From Saccharum officinarum (taxonomy: Eukaryota; Streptophyta; Magnoliopsida; Poales; Poaceae), in assembly GCA_020631735.1 (NCBI GenBank), contig CM036168.1, positions 98,064,932-98,128,931 of the forward strand: a stretch of 64,000 bases of DNA, written 5' to 3'. Below the pieces are notes generated by a model. The model worked only from the letters and a program-made list of their open reading frames with translations. It made no database searches and was not told the DNA's origin. This document shows, piece by piece, positions 21,531-32,995 of the stretch; within the stretch, counting starts at the first letter, position 1; the number at the start of each line of letters is the position of its first letter. The position numbers were made by a program, and so were the translations under genes.

Positions 21531-21885
21531 CCGAGAGGGAAGGGTGGGGGACTCGACGACGAGTCGAGGACGACGACGGACGACGACCACATGAAGCTAG
21601 GATTTTTTGACGAGTCGGGGCGGGCTAAGCGGTGTGGCACGGGAAGGCCGATGCTGGGCCGCTGGCGGCTTTCCGCGATCACTTCAGAGATTACTACCCA
21701 GTAGGCCAGTACCTCGGATTTGTTGGCTGGCCCAGCCCAAAATGGCAATGAGTTCTTCCGACATAGTTCTGTCGCTGTCACGATACATGGATAGGAGCTG
21801 AAAGTGGCGTTACAGCAGCGAATTCCTGGCACCGAGGGATCACGTTGAACAGGGACACTACGGACGAACTCGTCCGACAAGCGTA

Positions 21886-22141
21886 CTATCTCTGTCCCCA
21901 ATCACGGTGTCGTTTCTGGTTTCTGTGTCGTTTCCGGTTTCTGTGTCCGCAAGTTTGACTTGATTCGTAGAAAATACGTGTAATATTTGTATCTCTAAAT
22001 AAATTTATTAAAAAATTAGATTCAAAGATCTTTTCAATGGTACTAATTATATACCATAAATATTAATATTTTTTAATATATATTTAATTAAAGTTGTTTC
22101 TCGAGAAGCGTAAAACGACAGATATTTAGGGACGGACGGAG
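21886..22141. mobile_element. Stowaway MITE
   Basis: The left end CTATCTCTGTCCCC and right end GGGACGGACGGAG are imperfect inverted repeats. TA flanks both sides. Internal AAACGACAGATATTTAGGGA is the familiar Stowaway terminal segment of grasses. It is AT-rich and non-coding, 256 bases. Confidence 0.85.
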
Positions 22142-22734
22142 TAAGTACGTAGGTTCACCGGTAAACATTGCTACTCTCTCATGGTCATGGGCATTGGGCC
22201 ACACGTACGGACGTACGTCCTATCGTCGTACACGGTCACCTCACCTCGCGCAGGCAGCAACAGCCGGTTCGTACCAATAGGCGATCGGTAATGATACTGG
22301 GCGGCCGTTCTATCCGGACGGACTGTGCCCACTTGCTCGCTTCGCTCGTCTGCTCCCCTGCCTGCTCCACTGCCGCGCCACGCGCTGTTCTCTAGGCCGC
22401 CACGCCTGCGCGCCAGATCGCAATCACCTCTCCTTCACTCTCTCCCTTTCTCTCTCCGTAACCTTCATGTGACCCCCCACGGGAGACGAGGACGGCGGCG
22501 ACGGCTCCGACGAGGTAGGTCGGTTCTTTGATCTAAGCTCTCCTCCTCCTCCTCTGGATCTAAGGGACGCGATGATAGCTAGGGTTCCGACGAGCTCTAG
22601 GGTCCTTCCCTCCTCCCTCTGGCGAGCTCGGAGCTGATGGGCCAGGGCTGGAGCAGCTTGTACCTTGAACCTATCTCATTGCTGTTTTCGTATGCCTATT
22701 TGTTGTTTTCTTTGGGTTGCAATGGGTTTTTTTG

Positions 22735-23110
22735 GAAGTTGCAACAGATAATTTTCGAATGTTGCAATGTGATTTTTGAGTTGTTGCAACATATGTTTTT
22801 CCGAATGGTCCCATTTTTCATGTTTTATGGTTGATTTTTGCGATGTTGCAATATATATTTTTCGATGTTGCAGCACATAATTTTCGATATTGCAGTACAT
22901 GTTTTCTGAAGTTTCAGTACATATTTTCCGATGTTGCATTACTCATGTTTTCCGATGTGCAGTACATGTTTTTTTGATGTTGCAGCACATATTTTTCGAT
23001 GTTGCAGTACGTGTTTTTCGATGTTGCAGTATATATTTTTGCGGTGTTGCAGTATTCATATTCCAATGTTGCACTACATAGTTTTCTCCATATGTTTGCG
23101 ATGTTGCACT
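22735..23110 (+). repeat. Degenerate tandem repeat built on CGATGTTGCAGTACAT
   Basis: About a dozen imperfect copies of a 22-25 base unit (TTTTTCGATGTTGCAGTACATA and variants) run head to tail. TTGCA recurs at near-constant intervals. Reading frames across it on both strands are repeat-driven and not genes. The preceding 22170-22640 is a pyrimidine-rich, leader-like sequence. Confidence 0.75.
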
Positions 23111-23189
23111 CGAAGTGTTTTTCTTGCTCTTTGGGATATGGGGTGTGGTAGGGGAATGGGGTGATGCAGGGGGCAAACAGGTTCCGTTC

Positions 23190-23345
23190 TATTCCCACGA
23201 CGAGGCTGGCGGTTTTGGGAAGCGGGGAGCGGTGTTCCGTTCTATTCCTGCGAGGGAGGGGGCGAGTGGGGTTGAGAAGGGAGCGACGTTCCGTTTGCGT
23301 TCTATTCTCGCGGGGGGCGAGCGGGGTTGGGAGGGCGCAGTGCAA
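23190..23345 (+). repeat. Three-copy repeat of a GTTCCGTTCTATTC unit
   Basis: The motif GTTCCGTTCTATTC, with a GCGTTCTATTC variant, followed by a G-rich arm, occurs near 23191, 23232 and 23290 with about 50-base spacing. It continues the repetitive texture of the region before it. No gene is evident. Confidence 0.55.
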
Positions 23346-23576
23346 AGGGCCCGGCGTTCGGACACGTCTCGCGCGCCGGATGTCCAAGCGCTAGGAAGAC
23401 TGATAGGCGATAGATCCACGATCCTACAGCAACATAGCAACTCAATGATTCGAGCCTGGCCACGCCCGGCACCCCCACCCAGTCTAGTTCAGATTTTTTT
23501 TAAAAAAAATAATATTTTTAATGAATAATTGCAAATCTAGTAGTTGTTATACAAAAAAATTATAGATATAGCATCC

Positions 23577-25560
23577 TGTCGGTGACTAGACTGCCAATAG
23601 GGACCTTGTTGGCCACTGGATGGCCGACAACTCCCATGTCGGCACCTTAACAGCCGACACGGTTGACGTGGCAGCCGACGCCAGCCTGTCGGTCCTGATA
23701 GCAGACCTGTCGGCTACTGGGTGGCCGACATGCCCTATTGGCATTCGGTAGATAAGACAATCGGCACTCCAGGGGCCGACAAACCTATCAGCTATCCAAC
23801 ACCTAATTACACTATTTCATGCGAAAACTACGTTGTTTGTCCCCAAAAAGCATACAAACCTGCAAAGGCAACGTCATTTGTCCGCTGAATTGTCCTTTGC
23901 CTCGATACAAGCATCAGAAGTTATTGGAGCGTTGCCTCCATTAAATGGTTGTAAAGCGACTAATACGGTTCCAGACATCAGAAATCCAGGAGTACATTAG
24001 TTCACATCCATGCAACCATACAACCATACGACTAATACAGGTCAACCAGCACGACGCCCATGTTTGACGACCTATGTTTCTTGGTGACGAATCTACGCCG
24101 TAGGGTAACTGAGCTGGTCTAGAGGACGACGCTGGCGTGCTGGCGAGCTCGACTCTGTAGGCGGAGTACCCTCCTGAGTGTGCTGAGTCGGCTGAGTTGG
24201 CAGAGGTGCACCTGAAAGCTGTGAGGCCCCGGCCTCATCGACGAACCAAAGAGGAGTGTCGTTGGTGTAAAAGGTCGTGAAGCTGCTAGTACCCATCGTG
24301 TAGTCATTGCAAGAAGCACGTCCACCTACCAAAAAAATTGTAATGTCACATAGAGCATATTACGTATAGTACATAATGTATGAAAAAAATCAGAAGGTCA
24401 TCACAGAAGTACCTAGGACTCTAACCGTCGGGTGCGAAGAACGAGCACGTCCTCTAGATCCTACGACTGGAGGGGGAGGTGGAGGTGGCGTTGCAGGGTC
24501 ACCTTGCTAGACGTGACCAACTACGTCCGTGGTGTGGCCGCACGATGCCCGGCGTACTCCTGCCAAGCAACGTTGCCCCAGTCGTCGAAGGGCAACCAAC
24601 TCTATCCTACCAAACGTTGAGAGGTTATGCTCAAACCGCTGAGCATACGAAAGCAGCTCGTTGCCCATGTCGCTGCAGATATCTGTCTGCAAGCCAGGCA
24701 TGTATTGTTGCATGAATTGTTGTGGCTCATTGGCAAAGTAACGAAAAGACAAAGAAGTTTACAAATTTACTTACCAACGCATGGAAAGCAGCTGGTGGCA
24801 GCTTGTGCCCAGTCGTTCACCCAAGGCACCACCCCTATCCACTCACGACTGCTTAACGCTAGACCTTGACCTTTCGTTGAATGCATGCAATACAATTAAT
24901 AATGAATAATAGTATGACGACATATACATAAACGGTTAATGCCCGTCAAGATGAAGTCAGGGAAGGGGGAAGACCTGTGCATGTCCAAACTGACGTGTCA
25001 CCTGCTCTGGACAGTACGACTCGACGAAGATGTTGAACACCAATCTTTTTCCTCGTGTACCACAGCTCCTGGTCACGGCAGCACAACTCCGACAAGCCAC
25101 GCGGAGCACGGGACTGTATGTCAACTGCTGTGTACGGGGTCCACCGAACCCTGTCAACTGCATATCAACTAACTACATTTAACAAAACTAACAAATCCTA
25201 ACTAACTACATTTAACAAAACTAACAAATCCTAACTACTAAACCAACTACATTTAACAAAAAAAAATACACGCACACATACCTGCGACGAGGCCGGCGAG
25301 GTGCAACACCGGCCTAGGTGCAACACCGGAGGGGTGGGGCGGCGACGTCAAGCCCACCGCTGGATCTGGCAAGGGGTGGCATGGCTGCATGGCGAGCGGG
25401 CGGCGCAGCCGGGAGAGAGAGAGGGAGCGGCGAGAAAGAGAAGGGAGGCGGGGATATTTTGTTGCTCGTTAGCTCTCCACAGGCTGGTAGGTGAGATGGC
25501 CTAGGGTCCTGTCGGCCCACCCGTTGCCGATAGGGCCTATGGGCTAGCCAGCAGACGAAT
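23577..25560 (-). mobile_element. Plant-mobile-domain (PMD) transposon remnant
   Basis: The left part (23577-23790) is packed with GTCGGC / GCCGAC motifs such as GGCCGACA and CCGATAGGG-like cores. Similar bases, TCCTGTCGGCCCACCCG, recur at about 25508-25530. Between them lies a broken minus-strand gene with plant-mobile-domain features. I cannot define exact TIRs or a target duplication, so limits are approximate. Confidence 0.45.
24080..25170 (-). pseudogene. Plant-mobile-domain protein gene, frameshifted
   Basis: Near 25160 the minus strand reads VRWTPYTAVDIQSRAPRGLS, then CCRDQELWYTR. After a one-base shift near 25050 it reads LVFNIFVESYCPEQVTRQFG. This layout (RAPRGLS, LVF..FVE.Y, V.RQFG) is what I know from aminotransferase-like plant mobile domains carried by MULE-type elements. 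Further downstream, 24752-24507 encodes a Phe/Gln-rich helical segment and 24332-24093 a Pro/Thr/Gln-rich tail, as in related proteins. The frames are disconnected, so it is dead. Whether the parts were separate exons is uncertain. Confidence 0.55.
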
Positions 25561-26050
25561 GCGTGGAATTCAATCCGCGTGCCAAGAATCGCCTCTAGCT
25601 GTAGGCCTGCACTGCTGTACCGTGTGTTACGCACCCTGCTGCCGGGCACGGACGGCAGGAACAGTGCTTCGGTGTACAGTTTCGCGCACATGGCCGGCTC
25701 CTGTTCCGGTGGACAAGCGAGCGCCGCTGGCCGCTGCGGCGCCACAACACCAACCGGCTCGGGCCCCTGCTTTTAACCTTTCCGTCTCACGACGTCAGAA
25801 CGGTACCGTGCGAGCTTTGATACGCCTCCTCCGACCTCCGGTCGTCCGTCCTTCTTGCTTGCTGTTTCCTCCATGGGCTTGACTGTTTGACTGTTTGAGT
25901 TGCAACGGCACCTGCTTGTGTGAACCTGAAGTGTGGCACGGCAGACGAGCGGAGGATACGATTTCGCTGCCACGCTGCATCGAAGAGGGCCAATGATTAA
26001 GAGTGGACGTATTGGACTCCTGGTAGAGAAGGGAAGTAGGACAAGTACTA
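25561..26050. other. GC-rich intergenic segment, nothing recognised
   Basis: Reading frames occur on both strands but none has recognisable motifs or start context, and they overlap each other. I see no supported feature. Confidence 0.3.
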
Positions 26051-26437
26051 GGGGCGTGTTTGGTACGCTTCCCAAACAAGCCCAGTTCGCACCAACCTAG
26101 CCAGGCCGAACTTGGCCAGCCCCAACGCATGCAACCCTACGTTGTTTGGTTGTCTGTTTAAATAGAATCAGGCCACACCGAGACTTTGTTTGGTTCATAG
26201 GATGCACCGGCAAAGTTGCATGCGGGAAGGCAAAAGTTGGCCACGAGCGTGCGCTGGCGGCATCGAGCGAGCCAGGCTCGATGGAAACGAACCTCAGCTG
26301 CGTTCCTGCTCAGCCTGGCCCGAAGGGAATCTTTGCATCTGTTTAGCCTGGCCCTGGGTGCAGTCCAGGACACCAAACACGTGAAATCTGCATGAGATGG
26401 GCCAGGCCGATGCTGCTCCAGGGTACCAAACACACCC
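26051..26437. mobile_element. MITE with GGGCGTGTTTGGTAC termini
   Basis: The left end GGGGCGTGTTTGGTAC and the right end GGTACCAAACACACCC are inverted copies with one or two mismatches. Subterminal CAGGCC and GGCCAG motifs occur in both halves. Such TGTTTGGT ends are common among hAT-like MITEs in grasses. The target duplication is unclear. Confidence 0.65.
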
Positions 26438-26548
26438 TAGCAGACCACCGTAGAGTGAACAGCTGCATGCATGGAGCATGATGGCATCCAAGGAAAAAAG
26501 GGTGCACGAAGTGGAGCCCCAGCCTGCTGCTTTTTAGATCGTCGATTC

Positions 26549-26814
26549 GGGCCTCGTTTAGTTCGGTGAATTGGGGAGAAAAACACTGTATCAGAATTCC
26601 TGTAGCATTTCGTTTGTATTTGGTAAAAATTATTCAAATTTTGACTAACTAGGCTTAAAATGTTCATCTCGCAAAGTACAACAAAACTGTGCAATTAGTT
26701 TTTGATTTCATCAACATTTAGTACTTCATGCATTTACCGACATTTTGATGTGACAGGGAATCTTCTTTTTGCATAGTGAAATTTGGGGGAGAATTGGGGG
26801 AACTAAACAAGGGC
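26549..26814. mobile_element. MITE, GGCCTCGTTTAGTT family, copy A
   Basis: It runs from GGGCCTCGTTTAGTTCGG to GGAACTAAACAAGGGC, an inverted pair. Internal bases TCTCGCAAAGTACAACAAAA and GTGCAATTAGTTTTTGATTT mark this grass MITE family. It is nearly identical to copy D. Confidence 0.75.
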
Positions 26815-27057
26815 TCGGTGTCCGAATTACTGTGCTGAATCACTGTAGCATTTTGTTTTTATTTAGTAATAATTGTCCAAACTTTGATTAATTAGACTCA
26901 AAATGTTCGTCTCGCAAAGTACAATAAAACTGTGCAATTAGTTTTGATTTTATCTACATTTAGTACTCTATGCATGTGCCGACATTTTGATGTGATGGAG
27001 AATCTTCTTTTTGCATAGTAGAATTTAAAGGTGAATTTGAGAATCTAAACCAGGCCC
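26815..27057. mobile_element. MITE of the same family, copy B (ends worn)
   Basis: The internal order matches copy A (ACTGTAGCATTTTGTTT, CTCAAAATGTTCGTCTCG, AATCTTCTTTTTGCATAG). The left terminus is degraded and the right reads GAATCTAAACCAGGCCC. It abuts copy A directly. Confidence 0.6.
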
Positions 27058-27092
27058 AAAGGTTGGTGCACACCAGACAGGACTTTCGTCTA

Positions 27093-27336
27093 GGCCTTGT
27101 TTAGTTGCCAAAATTTTTGGCAAAATGCAACTGTAGCATTTTCGTTGTTATTTGGTAATTAGTGTTCAATCATGGTCTAATTAGGCTTAAAAGATTCGTC
27201 TCGTCCATTTCGTCTAAACTGTGTAATTAGTTTTATTTTTTTATCTATATTTAATGCTTTATGCATGCGTCTAAAGATTCGATGTGACGAGGAATCTACT
27301 GTTCTTTTGCAAAATTTTCTGGATCTAAATTGGGCC
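27093..27336. mobile_element. MITE of the same superfamily, copy C (different subfamily)
   Basis: It starts GGCCTTGTTTAGTTGCC and ends GGATCTAAATTGGGCC. Internal GATTCGTCTCG and ATGCATGCGTCTAAAGATTC identify a related but distinct subfamily. Confidence 0.65.
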
Positions 27337-27359
27337 CTAGCCGAGATCGAATTTCGCTA

Positions 27360-27624
27360 GGGCCTCGTTTAGTTCGGTGAATTGGGGAGAAAAACACTGT
27401 ATCAGAATTCCTGTAGCATTTCGTTTGTATTTGGTAAAAATTATCCAAATTTTGACTAACTAGGCTTAAAATGTTCATCTCGCAAAGTACAACAAAACTG
27501 TGCAATTAATTTTTTGATTTCATCAACATTTAATACTCCATGCATTTGCCGACATTTTGATGTGACAGAGAATCTTCTTTTTTATAGTAAAATTTGGGGA
27601 GAATCGGGGAACTAAAGAAGGGCC
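27360..27624. mobile_element. MITE, GGCCTCGTTTAGTT family, copy D
   Basis: It runs from GGGCCTCGTTTAGTTCGG to GGAACTAAAGAAGGGCC. Sequence and length nearly match copy A, in the same orientation, about 810 bases further on. Confidence 0.75.
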
Positions 27625-27980
27625 AGGTAACACATGCGACGGCAGCAGCAGGCCAGCAGCCTTGCGTCTTGACTTCTCCTCGATGGAGATGTGACTGCTG
27701 CTGCCGCCGCCGCCGCCGAGGATGGGTCCTGGTGACGCCTGTGATCCACAGGCCTCGGCGGCCAGGCCAGTAATGTAGCGTACCCAGAACAGCTGCCGCG
27801 CCGCGCGGACCCGCAGAATCTGCCTACGGATGCAGCCGATCCTGCTTTTGATTTTTACCTGGGGCCGACGGCGATGTTTCCCTGCTGCTTTCGAGGATTT
27901 CACCCGTGCCCGGTGCCCTCCGGGCCTCCCTTTGCGGCTCTGCCACACAGTTTCTTCTTGCAGTGCTTTCTTTTACCAGG
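27625..27980. other. GC-rich spacer without recognised gene
   Basis: It holds a GCC-triplet run near 27700 and no supported feature. It ends at the insertion point of the MULE described next. Confidence 0.3.
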
Positions 27981-27990
27981 GAAGTTTCAC

Positions 27991-30464
27991 CGTCTTTTTT
28001 TTATTTTTTAGCCTTTTTTTCGAAAGATTTTCTTAAATACGCTTCTGACGGAAAGATTTTAGAAAATGGATCCTGTACTTGACGCCATCCACGCTGACGC
28101 CAAGATAACACAGCTTGGCGCCGTTAACGTTGGCGCCAAGCCTCCATGCCACTTGGCCGACGACGCCGAGCTGGCGCTGACGTGGCAGCACCTTGACGAC
28201 GTCACCATTGGCGCCAAGCTTGGCGCCATCATCATTGGCGCCAAGCCTGACACCATGCATCTTGACGTCGAGCTGTTGGAATTTCTTCAGTCTGAAATTT
28301 TACCATGAGATGGACATATGAAAATTTGTTAAGTCTATAAATTTACCATGAGATAGGACATGTTGGAATTTTACCATGACATTGACAAATTTGATGCTAT
28401 CGCATGGTAGTTCGTATTCTAAGATATCCAGGCCGCAGCAAAAATCCTGACTATCTAATTTTACCGTGAAATGGACATACAAAGTTCTAAATTAATGTGA
28501 CTTGGACCCTAATTTTTTTATGAGATGGACATATAAAATTTTGGCAAAGTCTTAATATTTACCATATGATGGGCAACCTAGAAATTGGCTAAGTCTTGAA
28601 TTTTACTATCACTTGGCTATGCTAGAATTTGGCTAAGTCTGAATTTTTGTTATGATTTGGACATTGACCATGACTTGGATATTGAAAAAGGGCTTCATGT
28701 TTTGGACTAGGATATTTAAAATTTTACCATGACTTGGACCATAATTTTACTATAAGATGAAATTTTAAGTCATGATAAAAAGGGCTTCATGTGAAGTCAT
28801 GGAATTAGGGCTTCATGTTAATTTTACTATAAAATTTTACCATGACTTGGACCCAAATTCAAAACATGAATAATTTGGAATTTGGCTAAATCTTGAATTT
28901 GGATATTTAAAATTTTACCATAACTTGTGTAACACCCTAGGGGTTTGCCACCAGTTAAGCAGTGGGTTTGAGCTCAAACATGATAGATTAAGTGGAGATG
29001 ACGATGTTAAGCAGTGGGTTTGCCACCAGTTAAGCGGTGGGTTTGCCACCAGTTGGAATGGTTTTACTAAGTGCTTGAATTGCACTATTAAGTGAATAAA
29101 AATATAGGTCATCAACCCAACCTTGCAACCTTGCCCAAAAGACTTTAGATGGACTATACAACAAAAGTCATGAAAGATTCGTGTTGAGCAAATGCCCCGA
29201 AAATGCTCCAATGGATCAAAAAGGATGATTTAAGCTTCCTCGTGATCCTACTTTGGTCAAAGTAGAACAGCAGGTTCGATACCAGTTTTGAGGTTGGACC
29301 TTAAATGAAAGTTGTAGTCCATATCATGTAGAACAAACTTTGTTTTTGGACTAAGAGCTAGATCAGCTTGGAAGTAAGTCAAATCGAGATCACAAGATCG
29401 AATTTGCTGTTATTTTCAGCATTTAGAAATATTCTAAGTCTGGAGTTTCGCTAAGCAACGACGTTGGCATTCCGCGTTCTCCGAAATTCGTTAAGCAACT
29501 TGAGTTAGTCCAAAAAATAAAAGTTGAAGGGTATATTATGGAGAAGAGCATGCAAAAAGTTGCACTGAATCAGACACTGTCATTTTGAATATCCAAAAAT
29601 AAAAGTTGAAGGATATATTATGGAGAAGGCGAGTTCTCGTGACCGTTATCAACATGTTGACACTGTCATTTTGAGGCTTAATTACCCGCTGTTACAGAGC
29701 TCAAATGATCAGGAACCTTAAATGAGAAACGTAGAGTAGGCCGAGGTGAGCAAATTTCATTTTTGGCCCAAGGACTGATTCAGCACGGAAGCGGCGATTG
29801 TTTTTATACTTTTGTTCTTATAATTTGGGCGGTTCCGTGACAACTTAGACTCTAATTCCATGACTTAACATGAAGTTTTTTTTAATATCCAAGGCATGAT
29901 ATAATTTTAAATTTGTCAATGTTCAAATCACAGTAAAAATCTAGACTTAGCCATATTTCTATCTCCATCCCATAGTAAATTTAAAGACTTAGCCAAATAA
30001 TTCTGGGTTTTTGTTACGACTTGGATATGTTAGAATACCGACTACCATATGGTAGACATATGAAAAAATAATTTTTTTAACATGACTTGGACATTTACAA
30101 ATTTAAAATTTTACAATGACTTAGATATTGAGAAATATGACTAACTCTAGAGTTTTTACAGTGACTTTCTGTTTGATCACTTAGAACAACATGAAAATAC
30201 TTAGAATAAAAAATAATATACATGGTGATTTGATCTGTGGGGCCAGGCTTGGCGTCAATGACGATGGCGCCAATGGTGACGGTGCTAAGGTGCTGCCACG
30301 TCAACGCCAGCTCGGCGTCGTCGGCCGCGTCGTCGGCCAAGTGGCATGGGGGCTTGGTGCCAACGTGGATGGCGCCAAGCCCAGGGTCCATTTTCTAAAT
30401 TCTTTCCGTCAGAGACGTATTTGAGAAAATCTTTCGAAAAAAGAGCTAAAAGTAAAAAAGACGA
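27991..30464. mobile_element. Non-autonomous Mutator-like element (MULE) with long TIRs
   Basis: Inverted repeats of roughly 240-270 bases lie at the ends: 27991-28260 and 30225-30464. Both start near CGTCTTTTTT and contain CGAAAGATTTTCT, CTGACGGAAAGA, TGGCGCCA palindromes and CATGCCACTTGGCCGACGACG. GAAGTTTCAC is repeated directly at 27981-27990 and 30465-30474, a 9-10 base target duplication typical of MULEs. The interior is AT-rich and repetitive (ATTTTACCATGACTTGGAC variants) and codes for nothing. A solo LTR has been inserted inside. The short frames in the two arms are images of the same repeat and not genes. Confidence 0.85.
28928..29842 (+). mobile_element. Solo LTR inside the MULE
   Basis: A 915-base segment starts TGTAACACCC and ends GTTCCGTGACA. 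It is flanked by ACTTG and ACTTA, a 5-base duplication with one mismatch. No second LTR or internal region follows, so it is most likely the product of LTR-LTR recombination. An imperfect internal repeat around GTTAAGCAGTGGGTTTGCC occurs near 28960-29055. Confidence 0.7.
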
Positions 30465-30474
30465 GAAGTTTCAC

Positions 30475-31990
30475 GGCTCGCGTCGCCTTCCATCCGGGTT
30501 GATATCGAAGCGTGGTGTGTGCTTTCATCGGGCAATCGCTGTCTCTGTCGCCCTCGCCCCCTAGCGTCGGGAGCATGGCAATTGGCAATGGCTATTTCTC
30601 TGGAGCTTGCGGCTGTGCTTACCTGGATCCTGAAGTACCTCCTCTGACTGTCATGCGGAGTCCATGGGTATTGAAATTTGGCGCAAGGCCGTATATTATA
30701 ATTTATCCGCGCAAGCAAGGAGTTACTAATGGTGGTTGGAGGAAAGGCCACTGGTTTGTTGGGATTTTGCCATTTCAACAAAGGAGTTTGAATATATAGC
30801 ATAGCATAAAATAGTATTCCTGTCTACCGATTTGAGTCAAGCGGTAGATAAACTAGAGGACGCCAAAGTTCAGGTGTGCAAGTCACACGCGGCATTTAGG
30901 TAATCAAATATTTTTGGCATCATATCTGAGAAGACTATGTCATGAAGCTGAAATATTATCCCCCATGCATTTGAATAAGACCACTGATTAGGAAGACAGC
31001 AGATAGGGTAGCTTCTGCAAGACAACATCCGCAGACATCAATGGGATCTTTAAGCAAGCACCAGGCTTTATTTGTTTATTTTATTTGAGAGGGGATAATG
31101 CGTGAGTTTATCAACTTTTTCAAGTGACAATTATCAGCCATCCAGCAGGAAAAGCCAATAGCCTACATTTATTTAGTACTACCTCTGTCCCTGCCCACCA
31201 CCCTGTGGTGCCAGCGCTACCGCCTCTCCTAGTGTACTGTACTACTGTACATTTGCTTCTTCAATTGGACAACGGATGGGAATCGAAGACAGGATAAGGG
31301 AGGAAAAGGTAGAGGGAAAACAGAGAGAAACGAAGTTCCTTTTACATGAGAAGTACATCTATATACCTAGCTAAATTGAATAAACCTAGAACTAGTTTTC
31401 ACTCTAACTGACCCAAACGAACATTTCCAAAACACAATTTAACAAAAACAACTGACTATAGTTGGCTTTTTTTAAAAAAATCCTTCGTAAACGTGTTTTA
31501 TAAGAACCATTTACTTATCGCGAGATGATAAGTTTTTTTTAAAAAAATATTTCCAAACTTAACTTAGAAATGTTGAGTTCGAAATAAATACAACAACAAT
31601 ATAAATCGATGTATATTTAGAAAAAGGGATTTGCTATTTTTAGATGCCTGAAAAATAGCATCTATTTAGGCGATAGTGGGTGAGCTTTTGGATGAAGATC
31701 TAACAGAACTAGATTATAATCTAAATTCACACAAAGACAATTAACAATAAACAATTCGTTAACAATAAATAATTTTTTTTCTATAGTAAGGCAATTACAA
31801 ATTTTTGATCTAAATTGATATGAAAACAATTAACAAGTAACACACTCAATAGACACAAATCTTGAAGCATGATTGACGACCACACACGTTATCTGAACGA
31901 AAGCCTGATTTCAGGGGACTGTTCCTTAGAAAAAGTGTTAGAAAAAACATTACTCTCGTGGGCACGCCATTTCTCTCTTTCCTATCGCCA
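30475..31990. other. Intergenic region without supported gene
   Basis: A frame near 30574-30799 begins at an ATG (MAIGNGYFSGACGCAYLDPE) but matches nothing I know and has no clear continuation. From 31400 the sequence is AT-rich with several A/T homopolymers, and a small inverted match around GCTATTTTTAGATGCC and ATAGCATCTATTTAGG lies near 31630-31670. I do not call a gene. Confidence 0.35.
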
Positions 31991-32990
31991 AGCCGTCCGA
32001 GCCTGGGCCAGTGGGTCCAGACTCCAGAGTGAGCGTAGTCAAACTCCTCACCAGCCACCACCACGGCACCACGCAGGCACACCGTGCTACGGCCTCAGCG
32101 CCTCAGCCGTTCACGGCGTCGCAAAACCCCAAATCGCACCTAGAAACACACCCCAAACTGCACAGCCCCACAGCACACGCCGAGACGGCACGTGAGAATG
32201 TTCCCCTCCGCCGTCCCCCCCCCCCCCCCCCCCTCCTCGGCCTAAAATCTACCGTCGGCTCCGCGTCCCCAGCACCTCGTGAATATCGAGGCTATCCGCA
32301 CCCATCGTCCTCTAAATCCATTCTTTGGCTATCCTGGTTATCAAGATTTTCTTCTCTAAACTCATTTCTCTCGCACCCATCCATACTCTATATCCATCCT
32401 CTATACCAACTACCAGCTGGTGGGGTCCACACGTCATACTCTTTTCCCTCCCTTCCCCTCTCTCCTCCCTCTTCTCTCTCCTCTATCTTTTTTTCCTGCT
32501 GCTTCCTTTGGCCGCCAGCACCCCTCCCTCCCTCCTCCAGCTCCTTCGCTGCTCCGCCCCTCCCTCCCTTGGTCGAGCCACGCGCGCAGGCGCGGGAGCA
32601 CTGTTGCCCCGGGCACTGGCACCCCTTCCTCCCTCCTCCAGCTCCTCCGCCCTCCCTCCCTCCCTCGGTCGAGCCGCAGCGGCCGGGGGCGGCGGCGCTC
32701 CCCGCGCCCGCGCGCGGCCGGCCGCCTCCTCCGGCTCCGGTGTGGAGCTCCGGTGTCGAGCAGGGCAAGCCGCGCGCGGGCGTTGCGGTGGAGGACGATC
32801 GTCGACGCCGACGGCGGGCGGGCGAGCGGCGGCCCCCGCGTGGGGCATAGCGGACGCCCGCTATTCCTCCAAATATGGCGGACGAACGGCGCTCCTCTAG
32901 CATACCGGACGGGGATAGAGGACTCGCTGCAGCCTCTCCGTCCGGTATCCGCGTACTGCAGGATGGGTTACCGGACGCGAGTGCAGTGAG
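31991..32990. repeat. GC-rich, pyrimidine-rich low-complexity region upstream of the kinase gene
   Basis: It contains a run of 19 C (32215-32233), long CTCCCT blocks (32450-32570) and CCG-rich DNA. Long frames exist on both strands but are Pro/Ser/Arg/Gly-rich shadows of each other. CCGGACGG motifs recur near 32900-32970. It could be old transposon sequence; no ends are certain. Confidence 0.45.
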
Positions 32991-32995
32991 CCTTA

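Noticed and set aside
28000..28260. Regularly spaced TTGGCGCCAA repeats considered as a CRISPR-like or operator array
   Set aside because: Spacing is irregular, the host is a plant, and the whole block is the TIR of a MULE.
28066..28308. Frame beginning MDPVLDAIHADAKI and its counterpart at 30391-30095
   Set aside because: These are the two inverted arms of the MULE; the similarity reflects the TIR, not a protein.
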